Source: Basidiobolus meristosporus CBS 931.73 (taxonomy: Eukaryota; Basidiobolomycota; Basidiobolomycetes; Basidiobolales; Basidiobolaceae). Taken from it: DNA of 49,613 nt. The stretch lies in assembly GCA_002104905.1 (NCBI GenBank), contig MCFE01000652.1:1-49613 (forward strand), in the 5' to 3' direction. Made by a program: the position numbers and the translations under genes. The notes under the pieces are model-generated. The model had not been told where the DNA came from and ran no database searches. It worked only from the letters and a program-made list of their open reading frames with translations. Positions 40,479 through 49,091 of this stretch are shown here, piece by piece (positions within the stretch are counted from its first letter, which is position 1; each line of letters opens with the position of its first letter).

Positions 40479-42612
40479 GAGCTTGCTGTCCTCTTGGTGT
40501 CTACTATGCTTTGGATCCTTTTCTGCTAGTCTGGAGAAAGACTTTCCGCACTATTGCTCTGCTAAGGTTAAAGAAGACTACCGCTGCTAAAGGACTATGT
40601 TTATGAGGATATTGCTGTGGAGAAGAAGGCCTTGCCTTCAAAAGATGCCTTCAGTAACTATCCAAGTTAGTTATGAAGAAGAGTCAATCAAACTGGCATG
40701 TAATTGTGTCAAGAAATATAGTATGTTGGTGCTCTACCACTACTGAAGAAAATTGCGTAATTCCAGCAATTGAGGGTCCAGATCTACAATGAAATATACT
40801 GCAATATGTATTCATATGACCCCAATTGACTGTTAGACAAGCTCTTGGATAGGATATTATCCTGAATTGCAAAAAAAAATATAGATCATTATTAATGATT
40901 GCCGGAGGAGGATTTTACCAAAAATCTGTTGCCACTCAAAATACAGCTGAGAATGCAAATACTGGAGCTGTTAGCCGCCATTCTGGACTATCTACTGATG
41001 GAAAAAGATCTCAGAAACAAGCTTCCTGAATTGTAAGGATCCCAATGATATATAATACATATATATCCACCTGGAGTACGGATATGTACTACACAATCCA
41101 TTAGAAGAATGCTATAATTGTATCAAGTGTTTTGATACTGAAACCAGTGTACCAGGAGCTAAATATGGAGCTGTTAGACGTGCTATCACTCTGTTTAAGT
41201 CTCAAAACAGCGGGAGAAAGTATTATACAAATTTAGCAAAATCAACTCATGAAGATTCTACCTCCAGCCAAAGGAGTGACGCATATAATTGCAAGCCTGA
41301 TTGGAGTATACAACCAAGCAACAGTTGGTCAGTACACAGCTAAGAGCCACTCAGAAGATAACATAGTACTTTATACTTGTTATATCTATATCACTTATTA
41401 CAGTGGGAGAAAACACTTGGTGATATTTAACTTCTCTGGATCAGATCAGAAGAATTTTGATTGATCAAGTCACCACCAAGTTCTGCAACTCAAAATACTG
41501 ATATATTGGAGTCTGATACCGAAGTATTGATGAAGCTAGCTATCAAATGCAGTTTATTTGATCAAATTTGGTCAACTCTATCAAAAGTTATGAATGATCT
41601 AAGTGGATGCCGATTTTGATTATTTCACTCTCAAATAGTCAGATATTCTGGAACAATGATGTCATGGAGACTCTTGTGCTCAAAAACACCGTGGTCCCAC
41701 CTGCAAGGAAGTCCAGAACCACCCCACAAAGGGAATTATCCCTGGGTCATCAGCAGAAAAAGAAAAGAAGAAAAAATGGAAAATACTACTACCGCAAACT
41801 AGGGTACTTCCCAAATGGTGCCAAAACTTATGTAGGCCATATTTGGACTATCTGGCAATGCAGATATGTTCTATGGAGCCTCTTGTACAAAGTTCTCAAG
41901 CTAGAAACCCCAGAAGAGCCTCAAAACTTCAACAGGATCTGTTAGATATTGTAGTATATATTAGAACAGATTATTTAGTGCAGTAGTCTTGATGTCTGCT
42001 GTCTATGGAGCTGAAAGAAAAAGGTGCAAGGATCAACCAGATGGTTTTTATGGATTCTGAAGACACTGTGAAGATCAGATAGCCTTGGAAACCAAGCTCA
42101 AGGTTGAAAATAACTATCAGGAGAATAAGGATAATCAAAGCCCTTGTTAAGGAGAATCTCACTTCTGGAAAAGCGCCAATCTCTATTCTACAAGTATATT
42201 CTGATAAGACAAAAGCAGCTGTATCAATCCAAATCAGTAGAAGCACTCTAAGAATAGCTACCAAACAACCCATGGTGTTGTCCAATACCAAACTGGGTAA
42301 ATCAAGAAGCAAATGGACTTTGAATCTACCGCATATGAAGTAATCAGTCCAAAGAAAGTTATTGCTATTTAAAGAAGACAAAGATGACCATTCTAGATCA
42401 TATTTGTGGATCTGAATCACTAAACAGACGTGGTTCAAGTGGGAGCAGGCCATCCCAGCTCAGAGTTGAGCAAAAACCTTCTTTTTTTGGCCATGTTATA
42501 TGTGCCACAGTGCCAGGAAACAAGGATAATCCGGATCAGGCGTAAATGACAAAACCTTAACTTGACCCAAAGTAGGTCACTATTTTTTACCTCATATAGC
42601 ATCTATATGATG
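40479..42612 (+). other. CopC left internal region, no recognisable gene
   Basis: 2.1 kb with only short frames. The longest in plus sense are 41607-41945 (112 aa, with a basic QKKKRRKNGKYYYRKL stretch) and 42104-42343 (79 aa, basic: MKITIRRIRIIKALVK). The mirror arm breaks the first frame differently, and the frame around 41050-41340 differs by one base between arms, so none is under visible selection. 40895-41034 reads MIAGGGFYQKSVATQ and is short. No Gag, protease, RT or integrase motif. It could be captured host sequence, possibly once spliced. Confidence 0.5.
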
Positions 42613-42964
42613 TATGTCTTATATTATGATAACTGAAGTTTTAATATGATTATATTTTTCATTGTAATTAATCGCTTATATTCACTAACTGATAGTGTGA
42701 TATTTTGATCATTAGATTTTTAGCATATTATATTATTTGTTCTTATTTTTATATTATTACTTGTATATCTAATTGATTTCTATACTATATATTTGATCAG
42801 TTTATTATATCTGATCTATTGGATTTTTATTATTTTTTTTTTATTTTTCATTTAAGTTTTTGTCATTTACGGCAGATCTGGAGTTTCCTTATTTCCAGCC
42901 AACAGTCTAATCCATTTAGACAACTTCACTGTGTGTCCATATTAGGCTCAGGGACAGTTACTTC
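42613..42964. other. AT-rich loop of the CopC palindrome
   Basis: 352 bp of very AT-rich DNA with T-runs (for example 42825-42845), no frame. A motif near 42860-42900 (tttttgtcatttacggcagatctgga) is a diverged echo of the arm sequence at 43021-43050 (ggttttgtcatttacgcctgatccgg), so part of the loop is itself a decayed repeat of the arm. Confidence 0.6.
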
Positions 42965-45101
42965 CATCATATAGATGCTATATGAGGTAAAAAATAGTGA
43001 CCTACTTTGGGTCAAGTTAAGGTTTTGTCATTTACGCCTGATCCGGATTATCCTTGTTTCCTGGCACTGTGGCACATATAACATGGCCAAAAAAAGAAGG
43101 TTTTTGCTCAACTCTGAGCTGGGATGGCCTGCTCCCACTTGAACCACGTCTGTTTAGTGATTCAGATCCACAAATATGATCTAGAATGGTCATCTTTGTC
43201 TTCTTTAAATAGCAATAACTTTCTTTGGACTGATTACTTCATATGCGGTAGATTCAAAGTCCATTTGCTTCTTGATTTACCCAGTTTGGTATTGGACAAC
43301 ACCATGGGTTGTTTGGTAGCTATTCTTAGAGTGCTTCTACTGATTTGGATTGATACAGCTGCTTTTGTCTTATCAGAATATACTTGTAGAATAGAGATTG
43401 GCGCTTTTCCAGAAGTGAGATTCTCCTTAACAAGGGCTTTGATTATCCTTATTCTCCTGATAGTTATTTTCAACCTTGAGCTCGGTTTCCAAGGCTAACT
43501 GATCTTCTCAGTGTCTTCAGAATCCATAAAAACCATCTGGTTGATCTTTGCACCTTTTTCTTTCAGCTCCATAGACAGCAGACATCAAGACTTCTGCACT
43601 AAATAATCTGTTCCAATATATACTACAATATCTAACAGATCCTGTTGAAGTTTCAAGGCTCTTCTGGGGTTTCTAGCTTGAGAACTTTGTACAAGAGGCT
43701 CCATAGAACATATCTGCATTGCCAGATAGTCCAAATATGGCCTACATAAGTTTTGGCACCATTTGGGAAGTACCCTAGTTTGCGGTAGTAGTATTTTCCA
43801 TTTTTTCTTCTTTTCTTTTTCTGCTGATGACCCAGGGATAATTCCTTTTGTGGGGTGGTTCTGGACTTCCTTGCAAGGTGGGACCACGGTGTTTTTGAGC
43901 ACAAGAGTCTCCATGACATCATTGTTCCATAATATCTGACTATTTGAGAGTGAAATAATCAAAATCGGCATCCACTTAGATCATTCATAACTTTTGATAG
44001 AGTTGACCAAATTTGATCAAATAAACTGCATTTGATAGCTAGCTTCATCAATACTTCGGTATCAGACTCCAATATATCAGTATTTTGAGTTGCAGAACTT
44101 GGCGGTGACTTGATCAATCAAAATTCTTTTGATCTGATCCAGAGAAGTTAAATATCACCAAGTGTTTTCTCCACTGTAATAAGTGATATATATATAACAA
44201 GTATAAAGTACTGTGTTATCTTCTGAGTGGCTCTTAGCTGTGTACTGACCAACTGTTGCTTGGTTGTATACTCCAATCAGGCTTGCAATTATATGCTTCA
44301 CTCCTTTGGCTGGCAGTAGAATCTTCATGAGTTGATTTTGCTAAATTTGTATAATACTTTCTCCCACTGTTTTGAGACTTAAACAGAGTGATAGCACGTC
44401 TAACAGCTCCATATTTAGCTCCTGGTACACTGGTTTCAGTATCAAAACACTTGATACAATTATAGCATTCTTCTAATGGATTGTAGTAGTACATATCCGT
44501 ACTCCAGGTGGATATATATGTATTATATATCATTGGGATCCTTACAATTCAGGAAGCTTGTTTCTGAGATCTTTTTCCATCAGTAGATAGTCCAGAATGG
44601 CGGCTAACAGCTCCAGTATTTGCATTCTCAGCTGTATTTTGAGTGGCAACAGATTTTTGGTAAAATCCTCCTCCGGCAATCATTAATAATGATCTATATT
44701 TTTTTTTTTGCAATTCAGGATAATATCCTATCCAAGAGCTCGTCTAACAGTCAATTGGGGTCATATGAATACATATTGCAGTATATTTCATTGTAGATCT
44801 GGACCCTCAATTGCTGGAATTACGCAATTTTCTTCAGTAGTGGTAGAGCACCAACATACTATAATTCTTGACACAATTACATGCCAGTTTGATTGACTCT
44901 TCTTCATAACTAACTTGGATAGTTACTGAAGGCATCTTTTGAAGGCAAGGCCTTCTTCTCCACAGCAATATCCTCATAAACATAGTCCTTTAGCAGCGGT
45001 AGTCTTCTTTAACCTTAGCAGAGCAATAGTGCGGAAAGTCTTTCTCCAGACTAGCAGAAAAGGATCCAAAGCATAGTAGACACCAAGAGGACAGCAAGCT
45101 C
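42965..45101 (-). other. CopC right internal region, no recognisable gene
   Basis: Mirror of 40479-42612. Minus-strand frames 43971-43585 (128 aa), 43473-43234 (79 aa, identical to the left-arm peptide) and 44533-44234 (99 aa, with CYNCIKCFDTETSVPG, a CxxC-rich start) are not shared intact by both arms except the 79-aa one. No retroelement enzyme motif. Unknown function, if any. Confidence 0.5.
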
Positions 45102-45114
45102 GGGGCTCATAACC
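45102..45114 (-). other. CopC right primer-binding site
   Basis: On the plus strand ggggctcataacc; in element sense GGTTATGAGCCCC directly after the right LTR. Matches 40466-40478. Confidence 0.75.
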
Positions 45115-45464
45115 TGTTGCAATATTCTGAGGAGTATTGGAAGTGATGTGGAGAACTAGAAGATTTACATGTTATTCACTTGTAGATTTATTGATCAAAA
45201 GTATGGTATTTATACTTTTGATAAAGTAGAGGAAAACAAACGTGTAGAGTTTGTTAAGGAAGGTCCCAAGAATATGTGTGCAAAGTTTGGGGTCTTTTGG
45301 ACGACTTTGAGAAAAATAATAATCTGGGTACCTGACAATTTGGTGAAAATATTCTAAGTAAATCCCGACAAGAAATCTAGTCAGGACAGAATGCTAATCA
45401 CAGAATAAGATCTATATGACTAAGTTAGCATGAATATTTAGGTGACAATTCAATAATTACAATA
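45115..45464 (-). repeat. CopC right LTR
   Basis: Inverted partner of 40117-40465. Its outer end reads attacaata instead of attacaaca, a C-to-T change at the terminal motif. Confidence 0.87.
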
Positions 45465-45500
45465 AAGATAACTTGTCAACAGCATTGATAAGGGGAACAG

Positions 45501-45511
45501 TTAGGGTTAGG
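45501..45511 (+). repeat. Interstitial telomeric motif at the 3' end of L1
   Basis: ttagggttagg, almost two TTAGGG units, directly abuts the gagg..gacagtcacc 3' end of the L1 element. 45465-45500 holds nothing else recognised. Confidence 0.7.
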
Positions 45512-45521
45512 AGGGAGACAG

Positions 45522-45535
45522 TCACCAACAGGTGA
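45522..45535 (-). other. 3'-terminal stem-loop of L1
   Basis: In element sense TCACC-TGTT-GGTGA, a 5-bp stem with a 4-nt loop, 10 nt from the 3' end. Equivalent hairpins are at 46946-46959, 47136-47149 and 49108-49121. Confidence 0.75.
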
Positions 45536-45569
45536 AATCTTTATTTCAGTTGAAACAAAGAAGCCAGTG

Positions 45570-46936
45570 CTACTGTTGTAGCTTAGATACAAGAGTGTGT
45601 AGCTGAGGGAAATTTGTAGGTAAGTTTACAAGAAGTGATGATAGTTCTTCAGTGCTCAAGACACTGTTCAGTGGGAAGGGGGGTAGCAAGAGAGGTAAGA
45701 ATGACTTGTGAACAACATTGATGAGGGGAATGTGATAAGGATTGATATTCATCATAAAGGGTGTGTGCTGCTGCAGATATAGCTGCCAAAGGTCTGTCAA
45801 GTACTTCAGGTAGGCCAGCTTGGGTTTTTCTGACTGCAGAATATAATGAGCAAACTTCTTGACTTCAGGATCTCCAAGTATAGTTCTCCAGCAGGAGCCA
45901 GGTGTAGTGTGGTGTGTTCTCTTCCAGGCCTTGATCAGTGGGTTGTTGCAGTGGTGAAGTCTGAGGTATAATCTGGTTCTAAGGTAGAGAAGTCTGATCT
46001 TATAGGGCATTGACCCAAAAGCACCAAGAATAGCATGTCTGTAGGGGCATTCAGGCAAATGAGGCACCAAGGAGGTAATGCACCATACTGCAAACTTGTC
46101 AAGCTTAGTGCAGTCTCTAGAAGTAAGAGAGAGAAGTGGTAATCCAAATTCCAGGACAGAGAAGACAAACTGCTTGAGTAGAAGGAGGCAGCTGGGAGCT
46201 GAAGTTGTAGGAGGAGTAACAGCCAGTAGCTTGTGGAGTGCTTGTCTTGCCAGGATAGTTCTCTTCCTCAGGTGTGCTCCAGAGTCTAGTCCAGTAGGAA
46301 GGAAAGGAAAGCCAAGATATGTAGCAGAAACCTGAGCAGGTAGAGTGGAGTTCTCCAAGTTGGTGGGAGAGCCCAAAGGTACTGTCTTTGCAATGGAAAG
46401 CTGGAGATTATTCTTCTGCAGATACTGGTGGATAGTTGGGGAGTCTTGTTGCACATTGGAGTAGGATATTCTGATGTCATCAGCAAAGAGAGTAACCAGG
46501 CAGTCAGCTGAGAGTCTTGGGAAGTCATTCAGGAAGATGCAAAAAGTATAGGACCAAGCACAGAGCCTTGAACCACTCCATTAGGGACTAAGAACACAGC
46601 TGATTGCTCACTTGGGTGCAGAATTCTTGCTTGTGGATCCAGAAACAGAGACCTGACAAGGAGGGTGAGAGAGGTACTGGAGAAGCATTGCAACTTGGAC
46701 CAAAGCAGATTTCTGTCAACTGAATCAAAGGCCTTAGTAATATCAAACAGAACAGAGGGATACTTGCACTGGAGAGAGTGATTGTGGCTAAGTATGACTG
46801 CATATTCCAAGGAGAGACCAGGAACAAAGCCAAACTGTGCAGGGTGAAACTTGAGGGAGTCAGAGTAGAGCTCCTGAGCAAGCAGAAGCTCAAACACCTT
46901 TCTGCAGGTGGGCAGCAGAGATATTGGCCTGTAGGG
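45570..46936 (-). pseudogene. L1 reverse transcriptase, 5'-truncated, one frameshift
   Basis: The first codons at 46936 read YRPISLLPTCRKVFE, the RPIS block of LINE RTs. Frame 46897-46529 has HPAQFGFVPGLSLEYA, motif A FDITKAFDSVDR with the catalytic Asp, and motif B NGVVQGSVLGPIL. A 1-base loss in the T-run at 46541-46545 shifts the frame. The next frame resumes IFLNDFP, then motif C LFADDIRI with both Asp residues (about 46470), and runs open as 46454-45570 (294 aa; thumb ATYLGFPF and a C-terminal domain LYLRTRLYLRLHH). No RNase H is seen. Only the truncation and the single frameshift break it, so the source lineage was recently active. Confidence 0.88.
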
Positions 46937-47120
46937 GGGAAACAGTCACCAACAGGTGAAATCTTTATTTCAGTTGAAACAAAGAAGCCAGCGCTACTGT
47001 TGTAGCTTAGATACAAGAGTGTGTAGCTGAGGGGAATTTGTAGGTAAGTCAATAAGAGGTGATGATAGTTCTTCAGTGCTCAAGACACTGTTCAGTGGGA
47101 AGGGGGGTAGCAAGAGAGGT
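46937..47120 (-). mobile_element. L2, 3' fragment of the L1 family
   Basis: About 184 bp matching 45514-45690 of L1: the ORF end from LLLPPFPLNSVLS to the stop, plus the 3' UTR and stem-loop (46946-46959). The 5' truncation at acctctcttgc joins the C-rich CCCCCCTAA end of L3. Its own 3' end CCCCCC joins the 5' end of L1. Confidence 0.85.
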
Positions 47121-48189
47121 TAGGGGGGATGATCATCACCAAAGGGTGAAATCTTTATTTAAATAATAGATAAAGAAGCCAAGTTTGAATATGAATATCT
47201 GAGATGCAGGAAGCCTACAAGATAAACTTAGACTTTGCTGTATCCCAAATATCCTCAATATCAAAGTCTAGAGGAGAGTGTAGCAAGACTGCTTGTTCAC
47301 TGTAGTATTTCTTGAGGAAGTTTGTGACTTGAAGGGAAGGAGAGTTTTTCAACAAGCTGGTAAATCTTTTGAGGAGTTCTTTTTCCAGAGAGAATGGCAC
47401 AAAGAGTGGAATGTCCAAATGATGTCTGAATATATGCTCTGAGAGCTCCCAATCCAGCATATTTTTGACTTCTTCTGTAAAATCTTCAACAATATCTTTG
47501 TCAAGAATAACTTCCAAGAGATCCCTGGCAATGTACTGAATGTTAATAATCTTAGGCATATGAATACCTAGGTTCTTGAGGTAGTTTCTTTGTTCTGATA
47601 TTGGGAGATATCCTGCATTTCTGAAATAGCAAACAGCCCAGTTGGCAGTAGGAGGAGTATCAGGGCTGACAGGGAATTTTCTTCTAGCTTTAGAGTGCAC
47701 TGGCTTAGGAGACTGTCTTGATGGAAGGGCAGCTGGTTTTGGATGAGCTTGAAGTGCTTGGGAGTAGGTCTGAGTACAAGTAGTAGAAGTTCCTGGTTGC
47801 TGAGAATTTTCAGATTGACTGGATGAAGAGCTAATTGAGGGGTTGCAAGGTAAGGAAGAAGCTGAAAGAGAAGTGGAGAGGGCTGGGTGAAGTTCAGAAA
47901 GAGTTTTGAAAAGAATTTGGATCTGAGATTTCAACATTGAGTTTTCAGCTTCAAGAAGAGAAACTCTTTGTTGAAGGTAAGAAGTCTGTAAAGAGTGAAA
48001 GTTGGGTAAAGACATGGAAGTAGTAAATAAGAAGAAAGGAGTAGTTGGGGTGGGAGGGTGGCAAAACTGGTAAGAAGAAAAGAGAGGAAAGATCTGAAAT
48101 TGAAAATCTCAGAATTTATAGATGGATGGACAAGGGTAGAGGATAGATTAATCCAGGGTTAGGGAAAAATAGGTAAGAAGAAAAGAGAG
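47121..48189 (-). mobile_element. L3, LINE-like element with an intact ORF1-type gene only
   Basis: The 3' end at 47121 has ttagggggg on the plus strand (CCCCCCTAA in element sense) and the stem-loop TCACC-CTTT-GGTGA (47136-47149), followed upstream by aaataaagattt-like sequence as in L1. It contains the ORF at 47215-48015 and an upstream leader (48016-48189) of low complexity, A/G-rich on the plus strand. No RT. Either a non-autonomous partner or the ORF1 half of the L1 family. Confidence 0.6.
47215..48015 (-). CDS. ORF1-type protein of a LINE-like element (266 aa, intact)
   Basis: The only undamaged, complete long frame in the LINE array. Residues 1-45 form a predicted coiled coil with leucine spacing (YLQQRVSLLEAENSMLKSQI). 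Residues 48-115 are a Ser/Pro/Gln-rich linker ending in a basic patch (HSKARRKF). Residues 120-266 are a compact, apparently folded domain (WAVCYFRNAGYLPISEQRN, then VILDKDIVEDFTEEVKNML). Coiled coil, disordered linker and C-terminal RNA-binding-sized domain is the layout of LINE ORF1 proteins; I see no zinc knuckle and cannot confirm an RRM. The start is the first ATG (MSLPNFHSLQ). It could instead be a domesticated or host gene. Confidence 0.6.
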   Translation of the reverse strand: MSLPNFHSLQTSYLQQRVSLLEAENSMLKSQIQILFKTLSELHPALSTSLSASSLPCNPSISSSSSQSENSQQPGTSTTCTQTYSQALQAHPKPAALPSRQSPKPVHSKARRKFPVSPDTPPTANWAVCYFRNAGYLPISEQRNYLKNLGIHMPKIINIQYIARDLLEVILDKDIVEDFTEEVKNMLDWELSEHIFRHHLDIPLFVPFSLEKELLKRFTSLLKNSPSLQVTNFLKKYYSEQAVLLHSPLDFDIEDIWDTAKSKFIL

Positions 48190-48300
48190 GGTGTAGGTGT
48201 TACAGTAAGGGCTAGGAAAAGGTTAGAAGAGCAAGGGGTCTGGGGGATGCAGTCCCCTAGAGAATAAAAAAGCAGGGGGCTTGGGGGATGCAATCCCCCA
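48190..48300 (+). repeat. Subtelomere-like repeat, unit 1, with two hairpins
   Basis: About 104 bp (gtgtaggtgttacagtaagg ... ataaaaaagcaggggg ... gcaatcc) directly repeated at 48987-49091. It holds two hairpins with a GCA loop: ggggat-gca-gtcccc (48243-48257) and tgggggat-gca-atccccca (48282-48300). No reading frame. Confidence 0.8.
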
Positions 48301-48986
48301 TACTACTCCCATACTCTTTAAATTCCTGTTGGATTACTTTTCTCTCATTCTTGGTTCTGGTCCCTTAGGGTTAGAATTCCTCCTTCTAACCCTTATCACC
48401 CTAACCATAAATATTTTTACTGTACAAGTGGCACATTGTCTGCTCATATAGTGGGCATGTCTGGGCCAATATTTGTCTCCCTATACTGTCCATATGCTCT
48501 GTATAAGTCTTGATGACTATTTAAATAATAAATTGTTACTTTTAATGTATATCTAATAATTAATGGGATTCATCCCCATCTGGCCACAATCCCATATTTT
48601 GATAAGCTTTGGGCACCATAAATTGCGCGGCCCTAATATGATAAAAAAATTCATGGCCAATACAAATTTTCTGTAACCTGATTGCTTTTACCAAATATAA
48701 AATGTATCCCAAAGTTCAATATATATTATGGCTATAATAGAAACTTTATTTGACACAATTGCAAGTACTACTAATGTTCTATGTGCATATGTATCCCGCG
48801 GGAATTGTAAAACTTAGCCACATGGTACAAAAGTGCTTTTATTTTTCATCATGATAGTTTTACATGAGTTCCTAACGCACTTTGAAAGTACACAGTAGCC
48901 ATACCTCAACAGGTTTTAAGGATGTCCACTAGCTATGTCTACTTGTGTCTAGTGGGAGCCATCAATCATCAGCCGCGCTTAGGTTA
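48301..48986. other. Unassigned AT-rich spacer between two subtelomere-like repeats
   Basis: 686 bp without a convincing frame or match to other parts of the window. Contains telomere-like ttagggttag (48366-48375) within a hairpin gggttagaa-ttcctcc-ttctaaccc (48368-48392) and ccctaacc at 48400. Near 48985 it rejoins a second ggttaggg before the next repeat unit. Could be a solo insertion between duplicated repeats. Confidence 0.5.
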
Positions 48987-49091
48987 GGGTGTAGGTGTTA
49001 TAGTAAGGGCTAGGAAAAGGCTAGAAGAGCAGGGGGTCTGGGGGACGCAGTCCCCTAGAGAATAAAAAAGCAGGGGGTTTGGGGGATGCAA
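48987..49091 (+). repeat. Subtelomere-like repeat, unit 2
   Basis: Direct repeat of unit 1 with a few changes. The first hairpin is ggggac-gca-gtcccc (49041-49055), a compensated version of unit 1. The second hairpin is cut after gggggatgcaat by the L4 3' end. Confidence 0.8.

Larger units (their letters stand above)
40117..45464. mobile_element. CopC: 5.35-kb near-perfect palindrome bounded by inverted copia-type LTRs
   Basis: Left arm 40117-42612 and right arm 42965-45464 are inverted copies at about 98-99% identity by eye, around a 352-bp AT-rich spacer. Each arm runs inwards as LTR (349-350 bp), GGTTATGAGCCCC primer-binding site, then about 2.1 kb of internal sequence. Both outer ends are therefore 5' ends of an LTR element and there is no 3' LTR or polypurine tract. 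The LTR is a relative of the CopA LTR (cacctaaatattc, gggatttacttagaa, TATAAATAC). No gag or pol motif is present, so it derives from a non-autonomous (LARD-like) member. No clear target duplication (tcttg on the left, aagat on the right). Confidence 0.88.
45512..46936 (-). mobile_element. L1, 5'-truncated LINE-like retrotransposon
   Basis: Minus-strand non-LTR element cut within RT at its 5' end (46936) and ending 3' at 45512 in C-rich sequence next to a telomeric motif. The 3' UTR (45569-45512) holds the terminal stem-loop. L4 at 49092 is a second copy of its 3' half. No endonuclease or ORF1 remains in this copy. Confidence 0.85.

Noticed and set aside
41971-42453. 160-aa frame (and its 124-aa mirror at 43124-43498) that looks hydrophobic and is shared by both palindrome arms
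   Set aside because: Sharing is simply a result of the arms being near-identical. It is antisense to a basic 79-aa frame and carries no recognised domain.
40117-45464. Interpretation as two separate, ordinary CopC elements facing each other
   Set aside because: Each arm has one LTR only, there is no 3' LTR or polypurine tract near the loop, and no target duplications flank either arm.
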